Assembly: GCF_000709795.1 (NCBI RefSeq)
Contig: NZ_KL503802.1
Span: 310,001-374,000 of the forward strand
Origin: Bartonella bacilliformis Ver097
GTDB taxonomy: Bacteria > Pseudomonadota > Alphaproteobacteria > Rhizobiales > Rhizobiaceae
Direction: 5' to 3'
DNA length: 64,000 nt
Shown here: piece after piece, positions 54,955-64,000 of the stretch
How the letters are laid out: each line of letters begins with the position of its first letter
Numbering within the stretch: position 1 is the first letter of the stretch
The notes under the pieces: generated by a model
Seen by the model: the letters and a program-made list of their open reading frames with translations, nothing else
What the model was told of the DNA's origin: nothing
The model's database searches: none
Program-made: the position numbers and the translations under genes

Positions 54955-55770
54955 ATGTTTTTTCGTATTGCGACTTGGAATATTAATTCTATTCGTTTTC
55001 GTCTTGAACAAGTTCTTCGTTATTTGGAATTATGTGCTCCGGATATTTTGTGTTTACAAGAAACCAAATGTCTTGATAATTTATTCCCGCGGGAGGTTTT
55101 TGTATCCGCAGGGTATAAGCATATTACACTAAGTGGTCAGAAAGCTTACCACGGTGTGGCGATACTGTCGCGCTTGCCTTTTATCAGCGTTGAAAAGCGT
55201 TTTTTTTGTCAAAAGGAAGAATGTCGTTACCTTTCGGTTGTTGTTGAACCCTATCAGCAGGCTATACGGATTCATAATTTTTATGTTCCTGCTGGTGGTG
55301 ATGAGCCTGATGTGCAGGTAAATGAGAAATTTCGTCATAAACTCGATTTTTTAGAGGAAATGTCTTCTATTCGAGCTGATCAAGGGGATGGTTTATCATC
55401 TCTTTTAGTGGGTGATTTGAATATTGCACCTTTGGAAGATGATGTGTGGTCTCATAAACAATTGTTAAATGTTGTTAGCCATACACCCATTGAAACTGAG
55501 CGTTTAAAAGCTCTCTGTTCTGAGGGGGGATGGGTTGATTTAATGCGCATGAAATTTCCAGTTCCCACAAAGCTTTATACATGGTGGAGCTACCGTGCAC
55601 GCGATTGGGTATTAGCTAATCGTGGACGGCGGCTTGATCATATTTGGTCCTCTCCAGATTTAGCACCTTTTGTTGAGGATCTTTCGGTTTTTCGTGAAGC
55701 ACGAGGATGGTCAAAACCTTCAGATCACGTGCCTGTGCAATCTGTATTTAATTTTTCACGCAAGGTTTAA
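54955..55770 (+). CDS. xthA: Exodeoxyribonuclease III
   Basis: AP endonuclease and 3'-5' exonuclease in base excision repair. The 271-residue protein has RIATWNINSIRFR, CLQETKC with the metal-ligand Glu, LLVGDLNIAP with the catalytic Asp-Asn pair, and the terminal SDHVPVQS with the catalytic His. TTG 54946 overlaps the lolA stop; ATG 54955 is the likelier start. Intact; length standard. Confidence 0.93.
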   Translation: MFFRIATWNINSIRFRLEQVLRYLELCAPDILCLQETKCLDNLFPREVFVSAGYKHITLSGQKAYHGVAILSRLPFISVEKRFFCQKEECRYLSVVVEPYQQAIRIHNFYVPAGGDEPDVQVNEKFRHKLDFLEEMSSIRADQGDGLSSLLVGDLNIAPLEDDVWSHKQLLNVVSHTPIETERLKALCSEGGWVDLMRMKFPVPTKLYTWWSYRARDWVLANRGRRLDHIWSSPDLAPFVEDLSVFREARGWSKPSDHVPVQSVFNFSRKV

Positions 55771-56153
55771 AGTCATTCTGCAAGGCATAGAAATAAGGTA
55801 AGGTTTGGAATAAATTGTGTGAAGAAAAAAGAACAGGTTACAATGTAAGACAAGCAAGTGTAAGCCAAATAGCAGAAAGTATAGATCGCTGATGAGTCTT
55901 TCAAGTGATGGTTAAAAAAGCTTTTATTTGCGTAGTTTTTTATATTTTCATTTTTATAAGCTAAAGATTTCTATTCACTCTTTAACAGGGGTGTTATGCA
56001 CAAACATCTTATCTTGGGTGTGGAGGATAGGAGTATTTAAATAATTTTGTTTTTAAAAATTGGTATAGATGCAGTATTTTGGAAATAATATTTTGAAAAA
56101 TGAAGCTATTGCTGTAATCAAAAATAGTTGTGTAAAATATATGCTGATATAAG
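55771..56153. other. Spacer before macA
   Basis: 383 AT-rich bases. I see only very short frames (for example a 14-codon ATG frame at about 55997) with no resemblance to a protein family. Likely the eroded remains of ancestral sequence plus the macAB control region; no promoter was convincing. Confidence 0.5.
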
Positions 56154-57455
56154 ATGAGGAATAGGACCTTGTCTTCCGTTAAAGAATTCATAAAACGACA
56201 GGTTCGTTCAAAGAGTGAGTGCATGAAATCCAGTTCAATTATACAATCAATCAGAAAATTGATCAAAAAACGCAAAAAACTTTCTTTTTTTGGGGGTGTT
56301 TTTCTTTTTATCATCTTTATATCGACGATTAATTCTTTTTTCAGCACAGATACGCCTGTTTATATGACAGCAGTGGTGAGGCGTGGTGATATTGAAGACA
56401 CTGTTCTAGCCTCTGGTCTTGTTCGCCCTTATCGATTGGTTGCTGTTGGTGCGCGTGTAACAGGGCGTGTGGTAGCGATGCATGTTACACCTGGAGAAAT
56501 TGTGCAAGAAGGCGATTTGTTAGCAGAAATTGATTCAACAGATCAAGAAAATGATCTGAAGAGAAAAAAATCTGTTTTGTCTAATGCTCAGGCTCGTTTG
56601 GCCGAGCAGGAATCTTACCTCAAACAAGCGCAGGAGACGTTGAAGCGTCAAGAAGACATGATTAGGGAACACGCCATTTCGCGTGTCAATTTTGATGATG
56701 CTGTTGTGCAAGTGAAGATACGTGAAGCTCAAGTTGCTCAATTACAAGAACAGGTTGCGCAAGCACGCATAGATGTGGATAGCGCAGAGGTCAATTTAAG
56801 TTATACGCGGGTAACGGCACCTGCAAAAGGAACAGTGTTAGCAACCGTTGTTGAAGAAGGGCAAAATATTAATGCCTCTCAGTCAGCACCAACAATTGTT
56901 ATTTTAGGCGATTTGTCTAAAATGACAATTAAAGCGCAGATCTCAGAAGCGGATATTCTCAAAGTTCGCGCTGGACAACCTTTGTATTTCAAAGTTTTAG
57001 GCAATTCACAGCGCCGCTATGAAGGAAAGTTAGAGACAGTAGAACCAGCACCAGAATCTATCCGTATGGATGAGAGTATTAATCCTGGTATAGGAACTTC
57101 TAGCTCTTTGTCATCACTAGCAGTTTATTATAATGGACTTATACATGTCAATAATGAGGATAATTTTTTACGCACCTATATGACAGCTCAAATGCATATT
57201 ATCTTAGATAGTGCTAAGAATGTTTTGTTAGTTCCAAGTGATGCTTTGCATGATGAAACACAGGAGCGCAAAGCGTGGGTTCAGGTTCTGGTTGGTGCAA
57301 ACAAGGTAGTAAAAAAACAGGTTGTTGTTGGCATTAACAATAGAGTTATGGCTGAAATTGTTTCAGGGCTTGATGAGGGGGATACAGTGATTATCGGTTC
57401 ACGTGACGGGTTACAAACAGCATCTACTCGCTTACAGATTGAAAGAGAAATGTAA
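56154..57455 (+). CDS. macA: MacA-like periplasmic adaptor subunit
   Basis: Periplasmic membrane-fusion protein of a MacAB-TolC-type efflux system. The 433-residue protein has one N-terminal membrane anchor (about residues 43-65), the lipoyl/biotinyl half YMTAVVRRGDIEDTVLASG, a long coiled-coil hairpin (about 130-230, EQESYLKQAQETLKRQEDMIRE...), the second lipoyl half SYTRVTAPAKGTVL, and a beta-barrel and C-terminal domain. The exact start is uncertain: ATG 56154, or ATG 56223 (MKSSSIIQ) which has a weak site. macB starts two bases after its stop. Confidence 0.88.
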   Translation: MRNRTLSSVKEFIKRQVRSKSECMKSSSIIQSIRKLIKKRKKLSFFGGVFLFIIFISTINSFFSTDTPVYMTAVVRRGDIEDTVLASGLVRPYRLVAVGARVTGRVVAMHVTPGEIVQEGDLLAEIDSTDQENDLKRKKSVLSNAQARLAEQESYLKQAQETLKRQEDMIREHAISRVNFDDAVVQVKIREAQVAQLQEQVAQARIDVDSAEVNLSYTRVTAPAKGTVLATVVEEGQNINASQSAPTIVILGDLSKMTIKAQISEADILKVRAGQPLYFKVLGNSQRRYEGKLETVEPAPESIRMDESINPGIGTSSSLSSLAVYYNGLIHVNNEDNFLRTYMTAQMHIILDSAKNVLLVPSDALHDETQERKAWVQVLVGANKVVKKQVVVGINNRVMAEIVSGLDEGDTVIIGSRDGLQTASTRLQIEREM

Positions 57456-57457
57456 GC

Positions 57458-59461
57458 ATGAGAACAGAAGGTGTGGATGCTGTCCTTGTTTTAGAGGATG
57501 TAATGCGTGAGTTTCAAGCAGGTGAAACGTCTGTTCCGGTATTGAAAAACATCAATCTAACCATTCAGCGTGGTGAAATGGTGGCGATTGTTGGCGCTTC
57601 TGGTTCAGGAAAATCAACGCTCATGAATATTTTGGGGTGTCTTGATCGACCAACTTCAGGCCGTTATTGGGTTTCTGGAAAAGAAATAGCTTCACTTTCA
57701 GTCGATGAATTGTCGGCTTTGCGGCGTAATCATTTTGGATTTATTTTTCAACGTTACCATTTATTAGGCGCATTAACAGCGCTTGGCAATGTTGAAATGC
57801 CAGCGATTTATGCGCGATGTGCCCCCGAGGCAAGAAAAATACGTGTACAAAGCTTGTTAACTCGCTTAGGCATGAGCGATCGGATGGAGCATTATCCAAA
57901 TCAGCTTTCCGGTGGGCAGCAACAACGTGTGTCTATTGCCCGTGCTTTGATGAATAATGCAGACATTATTCTTGCTGATGAACCAACGGGTGCCTTAGAT
58001 AGTCAGAGTGGTGAAGAAGTTTTGCGTATTTTGAGTGAGCTTCATCAAGAGGGGCACACCATTATTATTGTGACTCATGATATGCGTGTGGCTGAAAGAG
58101 CAGAGCGTATTATTGAGATTAGAGATGGGGAAATTATTGCTGATAATGTGTCATCAGTTCAAAAGATACAGGAAGAAGATAAAATAACGGATGATGTTCA
58201 GTTTTTTAATGCAGTAGACTCTGTGCACACTGATAAACCGCTTGGTTTTGTGCATTTTTTTGTCGATCTTTTTCGTGAAGCTTTTATGATGGCGTTGTTA
58301 GCTATGAATGCACACCGGATGCGGACTTTTTTAACAATGCTTGGGGTCATTATCGGTATTTTTTCTGTTGTTGCAATGGTTGCATTAGGAACGGGGACAC
58401 AACAGCAGCTGCTTGAAACTTTTAAAGGGATGGGGACAAATACATTAACAATTATGCCGGGGAAAGACATATCCGATAGGCAGTCAGGAAAGATCACTAG
58501 TTTGGTTGAGGCCGATGCAGAAGCATTGTCTCAGTTACCCTATGTTGCAGGTGTAACACCCCAAATTGCAGCAAATTCAACGGTTAATTATGGTTCTATT
58601 GAAGTCAATTCTATGGTGATGGGTGTAAGAGAACAGTTTTTTCTGACACAAGGGTTCAAACTTGTTGAAGGGCAGATATTTGATCGGCAAAGTGTTCATG
58701 ATCGGGCTGTTGATTTGGTTATTGAAAAGGAAGCTATTGCGCTTCTATTTCCTCATAGTGATGAAAGCCCTATTGGGAAAATAGTCCTTGTGGGGCAAGT
58801 GCCAGCTCGGATTATTGGTGTTGTGAAACCGGCTCAAGAGTCTCATTCAGTTTCCAATACAATACAGATTTATATGCCTTATACAGCTCTGCAAACTCGT
58901 TTTCTTGGAACGACAGAGGTGCGTGCTATAATGCTTAAGATTGCGGATCATGTTGATACAAAATTAGCGGAGGAAGCTGTCGAACGTTTCTTAACGGGAC
59001 GGCATGGTCAGAAGGATTTTTTTATTAGAAATTCAGCATCATTTATTGAGCAAATTATGACAGGGACAAGAATTGTTACGGCTTTAATCACCTCCATAGC
59101 AACCATTTCATTAATCGTTGGGGGGATTGGGGTCATGAATATCATGTTGGTAACTGTTGCAGAGCGGATCAGTGAGATTGGTGTACGTATGGCTGTTGGT
59201 GCACGTCAGAGTGATATTTTGCATCAATTTTTAATCGAAGCTATTTTGGTTTGTGCTATCGGAGGGGGAATAGGAATCTCTTTAGGACTTGCCCTTGGTG
59301 GGTTATTTACCTTTTTTAATTCACCTATCCATTTGATGTACACGCCCAGTTCCATCATTATAGCTTTTGTTTTTTCAGCATTTATCGGAATATGTTTTGG
59401 TTTTTTCCCAGCGAGGAAGGCTTCTCAGCTTGATCCTATTGTTGCTCTTGCACGTGATTAA
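57458..59461 (+). CDS. macB: MacB-like ABC exporter
   Basis: ABC exporter that drives MacA-TolC efflux of macrolides, peptides or heme precursors in other bacteria. The 667-residue protein fuses an N-terminal ATPase domain (Walker [15 protein letters not shown] signature [17 protein letters not shown], Walker [12 protein letters not shown]) to a membrane domain. That domain has one TM near residue 280, a large periplasmic domain and three C-terminal TMs (FtsX-like region [32 protein letters not shown]). It begins two bases after macA. Substrate is unknown here. Confidence 0.92.
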   Translation: MRTEGVDAVLVLEDVMREFQAGETSVPVLKNINLTIQRGEMVAIVGASGSGKSTLMNILGCLDRPTSGRYWVSGKEIASLSVDELSALRRNHFGFIFQRYHLLGALTALGNVEMPAIYARCAPEARKIRVQSLLTRLGMSDRMEHYPNQLSGGQQQRVSIARALMNNADIILADEPTGALDSQSGEEVLRILSELHQEGHTIIIVTHDMRVAERAERIIEIRDGEIIADNVSSVQKIQEEDKITDDVQFFNAVDSVHTDKPLGFVHFFVDLFREAFMMALLAMNAHRMRTFLTMLGVIIGIFSVVAMVALGTGTQQQLLETFKGMGTNTLTIMPGKDISDRQSGKITSLVEADAEALSQLPYVAGVTPQIAANSTVNYGSIEVNSMVMGVREQFFLTQGFKLVEGQIFDRQSVHDRAVDLVIEKEAIALLFPHSDESPIGKIVLVGQVPARIIGVVKPAQESHSVSNTIQIYMPYTALQTRFLGTTEVRAIMLKIADHVDTKLAEEAVERFLTGRHGQKDFFIRNSASFIEQIMTGTRIVTALITSIATISLIVGGIGVMNIMLVTVAERISEIGVRMAVGARQSDILHQFLIEAILVCAIGGGIGISLGLALGGLFTFFNSPIHLMYTPSSIIIAFVFSAFIGICFGFFPARKASQLDPIVALARD

Positions 59462-59543
59462 TCGGCCAATTTAAAACAAGATAACAGGCGGGTGAGTTTT
59501 AAATTATAGGGTTGCAAGGATAGGATATATTGGACAGCATTAG

Positions 59544-59915
59544 GAGTCTTTTTGTGGTGACATGGATAAGAATAAACCCGTATTGCATACCGATATTGTA
59601 ATATGCGATGCCGACAATATTGTAATAATTGAGTATAAGCATTCCAATAAGAAATTTTGACTAAAATCTGTAAAAATCAATGTCTAAGAGAAGAAGAGTT
59701 ACGTGGCTTTCTGACACAAACTTGATGACCAAATTTGCTTATTTTCTCAAATAAGGAAAGCAGGGAGCTCTCTTGCTTTTCAAATCATTGCCTCAATAGA
59801 GCAAAGGAAAGGATTATTAGTTATAATAGAAGGAAAAAATTCAAGCTTTATAGGAGGTGAAGAAAAAGTTCAACTTTTAGTCTTCTTAAGAGCGTATAAA
59901 AGAGTCAGTTCTTAA
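59544..59915 (+). pseudogene. Decayed unidentified gene after macB
   Basis: A conceptual protein can be followed through two frame changes. From 59562 ATG the frame reads MDKNKPVLHTDIVICDADNI and on to VIIEYKHSN, stopping at 59658. A second frame from 59660 reads TKICKNQCLREEELRGF to 59722. The first frame then resumes from 59715 with LDDQICLFSQIRKAG and LLVIIEGKNSSFIGGEEKVQ, closing at 59913. The pieces look protein-like and have no competing gene. The DIVICD...IEYK part recalls an E-x-K nuclease strand, but that is speculative. I could not name a family. Confidence 0.5.
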
Positions 59916-59942
59916 TGTCTTGCAAGAAAAATTCTGGCAAGA

Positions 59943-60560
59943 TTAGTTCTGTGTAGATTGGAAAGCAGATCTGATTTGAAAGCCAATATTTTTTATATAT
60001 TCAGAGGCCAACATACGTATTTTATTGAGTTGTTTAACCTTGTCTTGGGTAACATTTTCCTTAATAGGGTAAGCAATGAAATTTATATCAGGCATTAAAT
60101 ATCTCAGTTCAAGCAGAGAGCGTGCTATATGATAATCATGAGTGACGATATAGAGCGTTTTGTAATTGTGTTTTTTGATCCAAACAGCACTTTCTTCAGC
60201 ATTGCTTTTCGTATTGGTTGCTTGGTAGCCCAGGTCAACACAACATTCAAAAAGCTGTGGGTCAACATGCATGTTTTGGACAAATCTGTTGGGATGAAAT
60301 GTTGCGTTAACCCCGCTGATTAAGAGTCGCGAACCAAGGCCTTGTTTCAGCAGACGCAATCCTGTTTCTATACGTCTCTCTCCACCTGTCAGAACAATAA
60401 TGGCATCAGCTTTGGATAATGAAACAGGGGGATAAAGTTTGTCGACTTTTTCAGAAAAAATAACGAAATGTGTACCCATGATAAGAAAGAGACTTAAAAG
60501 ACAAAAAGCTGCTGGTGGGCAATAACGAAAAAAGTGCTTAAAAAATTTCATAATTTCCAT
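59943..60560 (-). CDS. YdcF/SanA-like DUF218 membrane protein
   Basis: A 205-residue protein with one N-terminal hydrophobic segment (about 12-32) and a periplasmic DUF218 domain: ADAIIVLTGGERRIETGLRLLKQ, LLISGVNA, NAEESAVWIKKHNYKTLYIVTHDYHIARSLLELRY. This family is linked to envelope or vancomycin sensitivity. In relatives it follows ftsEX and precedes plsC; no plsC is seen here. Start is the ATG at 60560 or 60551. Confidence 0.85.
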   Translation of the reverse strand: MEIMKFFKHFFRYCPPAAFCLLSLFLIMGTHFVIFSEKVDKLYPPVSLSKADAIIVLTGGERRIETGLRLLKQGLGSRLLISGVNATFHPNRFVQNMHVDPQLFECCVDLGYQATNTKSNAEESAVWIKKHNYKTLYIVTHDYHIARSLLELRYLMPDINFIAYPIKENVTQDKVKQLNKIRMLASEYIKNIGFQIRSAFQSTQN

Positions 60561-60687
60561 GGGATATTAGAGGATATTGAGGATGAGAATCTTTTTAGAA
60601 TGAAAAAATCTTACTATCAGAACAATGATGGCACCAGCAGGAGTATCGGTTATTGATGAGAGATTTCGTATATTGTGAAGCATGGCA

Positions 60688-61662
60688 TTAAAATAAACTA
60701 TTTGCGGATTGGTTGATTTTTTTTAGTTGTGTTAAAATGGTAATGCGGCTGGTTAGCATGGTGAGAAGAGACACAACAAGAATAAGGCTAAAAATTTTCC
60801 CATAAGTAGTGAAGGTGATAGAAACATAGCCAAATAAAGCGGTGATCTGCTCACTTTCGGCTGTCCCCAAATTGTGATGTGTCCAAAAAGAAAAAATATG
60901 AAAGAGCACTAAGCTTGCTACGCCGCCATGAAAGGCACCACGCAATGCAGTTTTAAAGAAATGTCTGTCAAACTGTTTCGCAATGAAGTGGGGTTCAGCA
61001 CCAATGAAATATAAGACATGGATAATGTGAGAATTTTCTGCAAGAGCATTGCGTGTTGCAAAGATAATCGTGAGCATTAATGAACCCAAGACCAGTGTTA
61101 AAAGTGCAAAACCGATAAAAACAGTTGTGTGTGCCATTTTTGTAAAATGATGCACCCAGGAACGATGATCATTAAATTGACCTCCTGGGATTTTTGTTTT
61201 AATGGCTTCATTGATTGCGTGAAAATCAATATTTTCACCCTTGTTCAGTGTGACGATAATTAGCCGAGGTAAGGGCAATTGATCAAGCGCTAAGTCTGTT
61301 CCAAACCAAGGTTCAAGCAATTTTTCAGTAGCAGCTTGGTCCATAATGATGGCATTTTGTACACCATGAAATGTTTTGACCAATTGAACGGCATCACGTA
61401 GATTTTGTTCTATATCGATGGTATCAACAGGGTGTATTTGGATCGTTGCTTCATGACTGATTTGATTGCTCCAATTGTGAGCTGTACGCTGCACCAAATC
61501 AACACAGTTTAAGGTAAGACTTGAAAGAAATGTCATGATCGCAATAACAGCAACCAAAGCTTGTCCAGAAATATTGCTGTTAGGAACGATTGGCGATTTT
61601 GTTATCTTATCATGTTTAAAAATTGCTTTTTGCAAACCGAAAGTGCGAAGAGATTTATTCAT
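60688..61662 (-). CDS. ftsX: Cell-division ABC transporter permease FtsX
   Basis: Membrane subunit of FtsEX, which regulates peptidoglycan hydrolases at the septum. The 324-residue protein has a cytoplasmic N-terminus, one TM near 33-52, a periplasmic loop (QIHPVDTIDIEQNLRDAV...), and three C-terminal TMs with LALPRLIIVTLNKG-like and NSHIIHVLYFIGAEPHFIAKQF sequences. The start ATG overlaps the ftsE end by eight bases, indicating tight coupling. Sequence is more diverged than FtsE, as usual. Confidence 0.9.
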   Translation of the reverse strand: MNKSLRTFGLQKAIFKHDKITKSPIVPNSNISGQALVAVIAIMTFLSSLTLNCVDLVQRTAHNWSNQISHEATIQIHPVDTIDIEQNLRDAVQLVKTFHGVQNAIIMDQAATEKLLEPWFGTDLALDQLPLPRLIIVTLNKGENIDFHAINEAIKTKIPGGQFNDHRSWVHHFTKMAHTTVFIGFALLTLVLGSLMLTIIFATRNALAENSHIIHVLYFIGAEPHFIAKQFDRHFFKTALRGAFHGGVASLVLFHIFSFWTHHNLGTAESEQITALFGYVSITFTTYGKIFSLILVVSLLTMLTSRITILTQLKKINQSANSLF

Positions 61663-62314
61663 GAATAGTCATCCGTCCCTCATGGAGAATCATGCGTCGT
61701 GCTTCAACTTGTTCCATCAAGGAAACATCATGTGTTGCAATGATGATAGCTGTTCCGAAACGGTTTAATTCAATAAATAAACGCAAGAGGCGTTTTGCTA
61801 AAGGCAAATCAACATTTCCTGTTGGTTCATCGGCTAAAAGGATTTCAGGTTGATCAATGATCGCACGCGCAATGGCAACTCTTTGTTTTTCACCTCCTGA
61901 AAGAACGGGGGGTAAAACATGGATCTGATGACCAAGCCCAACCCATTTTAAAAGATCTTCTACTTCACTGCGATAGGTTGCTTCTTCTTGGCCTTTAATG
62001 CGTAAAGGCAAAGAGACATTTTCATAAGCAGTCAGATGATTGAGTAAATGAAAATCCTGAAAGACAACACCAATGCGTTTTCGCAAAGCAGGCAGTTCTT
62101 TTTCTTTAAGGAGGGCTGTGTCTTTTCCAAATAAATCAATATGGCCGCGGGTTGGTTTGATGGCAAAAAACATGAGGCGCATCAATGATGTTTTGCCTGC
62201 TCCAGAGGCTCCCGTCAGAAACTGAAAGGACCCACGGGGAATGTGAAAGCTCATATCACGCAAAACTTCAGGCCCCATTCCATAGCGCAGGCCAACATTT
62301 TCAAAACGAATCAC
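61655..62314 (-). CDS. ftsE: Cell-division ATP-binding protein FtsE
   Basis: ATPase of FtsEX. The 219-residue protein has Walker A LTGASGAGKTSLM, the Q-loop VFQDFHLL, the ABC signature LSGGEKQRVAIARA, Walker B ILLADEPTGNVD and the switch His in ATHDVSLM. Length and motifs are normal for FtsE. It is the first gene of the minus-strand ftsE-ftsX-ydcF run, overlapping ftsX by eight bases. Confidence 0.94.
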   Translation of the reverse strand: MIRFENVGLRYGMGPEVLRDMSFHIPRGSFQFLTGASGAGKTSLMRLMFFAIKPTRGHIDLFGKDTALLKEKELPALRKRIGVVFQDFHLLNHLTAYENVSLPLRIKGQEEATYRSEVEDLLKWVGLGHQIHVLPPVLSGGEKQRVAIARAIIDQPEILLADEPTGNVDLPLAKRLLRLFIELNRFGTAIIIATHDVSLMEQVEARRMILHEGRMTIHE

Positions 62315-62448
62315 TTTGAGGCCTCATTTTTTTATCTTGAAACATTGTTGGTGTTTCTTTGATTTTTTTCACCATTTTTATTATTTCCATTTCACGGTTT
62401 TGAATTTTTTCCCTCTTTTCCTTTTGTTTACATTGTTGAGAGGAAATA

Positions 62449-62464
62449 CTTAATTTTAATTAAG
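62449..62464 (-). terminator. Inverted repeat after acs
   Basis: Seven-base arms CTTAATT and AATTAAG with a two-base loop, 13 bases beyond the stop of the minus-strand acs gene. AT-only and without a U-run of note; a weak terminator candidate. Confidence 0.35.
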
Positions 62465-62476
62465 CGTGCTGATGTG

Positions 62477-64000
62477 TTAAGCGGTTTCCTTTATATTTTG
62501 GCGATTGGCAATAAGGTTATCAATAATTTGTGGTTCAGCAAGCGTTGAAATATCGCCTAGATTATAAAAATCATTAGCAGCAATTTTGCGTAAGATGCGT
62601 CTCATGATTTTTCCCGATCGTGTTTTGGGTAAGTGAGGCGCAAATTGAATTTTATCCAATGTTGCAATAGATCCAATTTCCTGCCTAACATGCTGAATCA
62701 GATTTTGATGTAACGTTACACTCGGTTGTGTTCCGGCCATTAAGGTTACAAAGCTATAAATGCCCTGCCCTTTAATGGGGTGAGGATATCCAACAACCGC
62801 TGCTTCTGAAACAGCAGGGTGTGAAATGAGCGCTGATTCAATTTCAGCTGTTCCTAACCGGTGTCCAGAAACATTGAGAATATCATCAACACGCCCTGTA
62901 ATCCAATAATAACCATCTTTATCACGCTTACACCCATCCCCTGTAAAATATTTTCCTTTATAGGTAGAGAAATAGGTTTCAACAAAGCGTTGGTGGTTAT
63001 TATAAAGGGTGCGCATTTGGCCAGGCCATGAATCGACGATACAGAGATTGCCTTCTGCTTCTCCTTGTAGGACATTTCCTTGCAGATCAACAAGTTGAAC
63101 TTGAACGCCAAAGAAGGGGTGTGTAGCTGATCCTGCTTTGAGTTTTGTTGCACCCGGCAAGGGTGTGATAATATGGCCCCCTGTTTCTGTTTGCCACCAT
63201 GTGTCAAGAATAGGGCAGCGGCTGTCGCCAACTGTGTGGTAGAACCATTTCCATGCTTCCGGATTAATGGGTTCTCCCACTGTCCCCAAAAGACGTAACG
63301 ATGTTCTTTGAGAGCGTTTGACAAAAGAATCCCCTGCACCCATTAAAGCACGGATAGCCGTTGGTGCCGTGTAGAATATATTGACTTTATGCTTATCCAC
63401 GATTTCCCAAAATCTTCCTTCATCAGGAAAGGTGGGGGAGCCTTCAAACATTAACGTGGTAGCACCGTTACATAAAGGCCCATAAACTAGATAAGAGTGA
63501 CCGGTGATCCACCCAATGTCAGCGGTACACCAGTAAATTTCACCAGGGTGATAATCAAAAACATACTGATGGGTCATCGAGGCATAGACGAGATAGCCGC
63601 CTGTCGTATGCAAGACACCTTTTGGTTTTCCTGTTGATCCTGAGGTATAAAGAATAAAGAGAGGATCTTCAGCATTCATGTGTTCTGGTGGGCAATCGAG
63701 TGTAGCATGGGGCATTTCTTCATGATACCAAAAATCACGTCCATTAACCCAGTGAATGATTTTGCTTGTGCGCCGTATCACCATGACTTGAGTCACATTC
63801 ACATTTTGGCGTGCTGCGATATGAATGGCACGATCCACATTATCTTTTAAGGGAATCATTTTATCACCACGCAGAGCATGATCAGCGGTAATGATAAAGG
63901 TGGATTGTCCATCAATAAGGCGCCCTGCTATTGCTTCAGGAGAGAAACCAGCAAAAATAACTGAATGAATAGCGCCAATGCGAGCACAAGCGAGCATGGC
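62477..64000 (-). CDS. acs: Acetyl-CoA synthetase, 5' end outside window
   Basis: Activates acetate to acetyl-CoA. The visible 507 residues of about 650 include [23 protein letters not shown] (adenylation motif), [64 protein letters not shown] and the acetylation-lysine region [16 protein letters not shown] near the C-terminus. The frame is open to the last base, and the ATG at 63997 is internal; the N-terminal substrate-binding part lies outside. With the NAD-GDH it points to amino acids and acetate as carbon sources. Confidence 0.95.
   Translation of the reverse strand, partial: AMLACARIGAIHSVIFAGFSPEAIAGRLIDGQSTFIITADHALRGDKMIPLKDNVDRAIHIAARQNVNVTQVMVIRRTSKIIHWVNGRDFWYHEEMPHATLDCPPEHMNAEDPLFILYTSGSTGKPKGVLHTTGGYLVYASMTHQYVFDYHPGEIYWCTADIGWITGHSYLVYGPLCNGATTLMFEGSPTFPDEGRFWEIVDKHKVNIFYTAPTAIRALMGAGDSFVKRSQRTSLRLLGTVGEPINPEAWKWFYHTVGDSRCPILDTWWQTETGGHIITPLPGATKLKAGSATHPFFGVQVQLVDLQGNVLQGEAEGNLCIVDSWPGQMRTLYNNHQRFVETYFSTYKGKYFTGDGCKRDKDGYYWITGRVDDILNVSGHRLGTAEIESALISHPAVSEAAVVGYPHPIKGQGIYSFVTLMAGTQPSVTLHQNLIQHVRQEIGSIATLDKIQFAPHLPKTRSGKIMRRILRKIAANDFYNLGDISTLAEPQIIDNLIANRQNIKETA

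Noticed and set aside
1-64000. CRISPR, prophage, toxin-antitoxin, tRNA or secretion loci
   Set aside because: No regularly spaced repeats, T-loop signatures, integrase-phage modules or known system genes were seen; xerC is the housekeeping recombinase.

Overview
The window looks like a chromosomal segment of a Bartonella-type alphaproteobacterium (Hyphomicrobiales). The DNA is AT-rich. The gene blocks are typical of Rhizobium/Brucella relatives: argH-lptM-lysA, tsaD next to a mitofilin-like gene and hemY, ffh-rpsP, rimM-trmD-rplS, cobS-cobT beside a J-protein and bolA, sdhCDAB, and ubiH/ftsK/lolA/xthA. Genes are separated by unusually long, eroded spacers. The genus call rests on remembered family sequences and gene order, not on a database search. 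I see no tRNA, rRNA, CRISPR array, insertion sequence, prophage or conjugation gene.

Layout. 1-2575: an ABC importer (binding protein cut by the window edge, permease, ATPase). 2580-5833: holA, a YihY-family membrane protein, a DUF188 protein and a TlpA-like thioredoxin. 5867-8788: argH, the tiny lipoprotein gene lptM, and lysA. 8876-15420: a DUF4175 membrane protein, a methyltransferase, a CenR-like response regulator divergent from a YkuD-domain protein, an EVE protein and tsaD. 15421-19614: an eroded spacer where hemC/hemD would be expected, then the mitofilin-like gene, hemY and a glutamine amidotransferase. 19906-25532: the giant NAD-glutamate dehydrogenase and a beta-carbonic anhydrase. 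25641-28106: a structured leader, ffh, a decayed chorismate mutase and rpsP. 28207-34878: an SDHAF4-like assembly factor, htpX, an rsmB-type methyltransferase, a heparinase II/III protein, purH and a DUF1127 peptide. 35207-43577: SURF1, rpmB, a queuosine-precursor transporter, cobT/cobS, J-protein, bolA, xerC and a SapC-family gene. 43709-49724: rimM-trmD-rplS and sdhCDAB. 50193-55770: ubiH, ftsK, lolA, xthA. 56154-64000: macAB, an unidentified pseudogene, ydcF, ftsX/ftsE and acs (cut by the window edge).

Together the genes describe an organism that lives on amino acids and acetate through the TCA cycle and respiration (NAD-GDH, Acs, SdhABCD, SURF1, UbiH). It keeps core translation, envelope and division machinery and is losing biosynthesis. 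The best evidence for loss is a pseudogene of chorismate mutase between ffh and rpsP, a probable hemC start fragment beside tsaD, and a third decayed gene after macB. I did not find a convincing new defence or mobile system. The most worthwhile leads are the ffh leader RNA, the gene remnants, and the retention of cobST with no other cobalamin gene in view.
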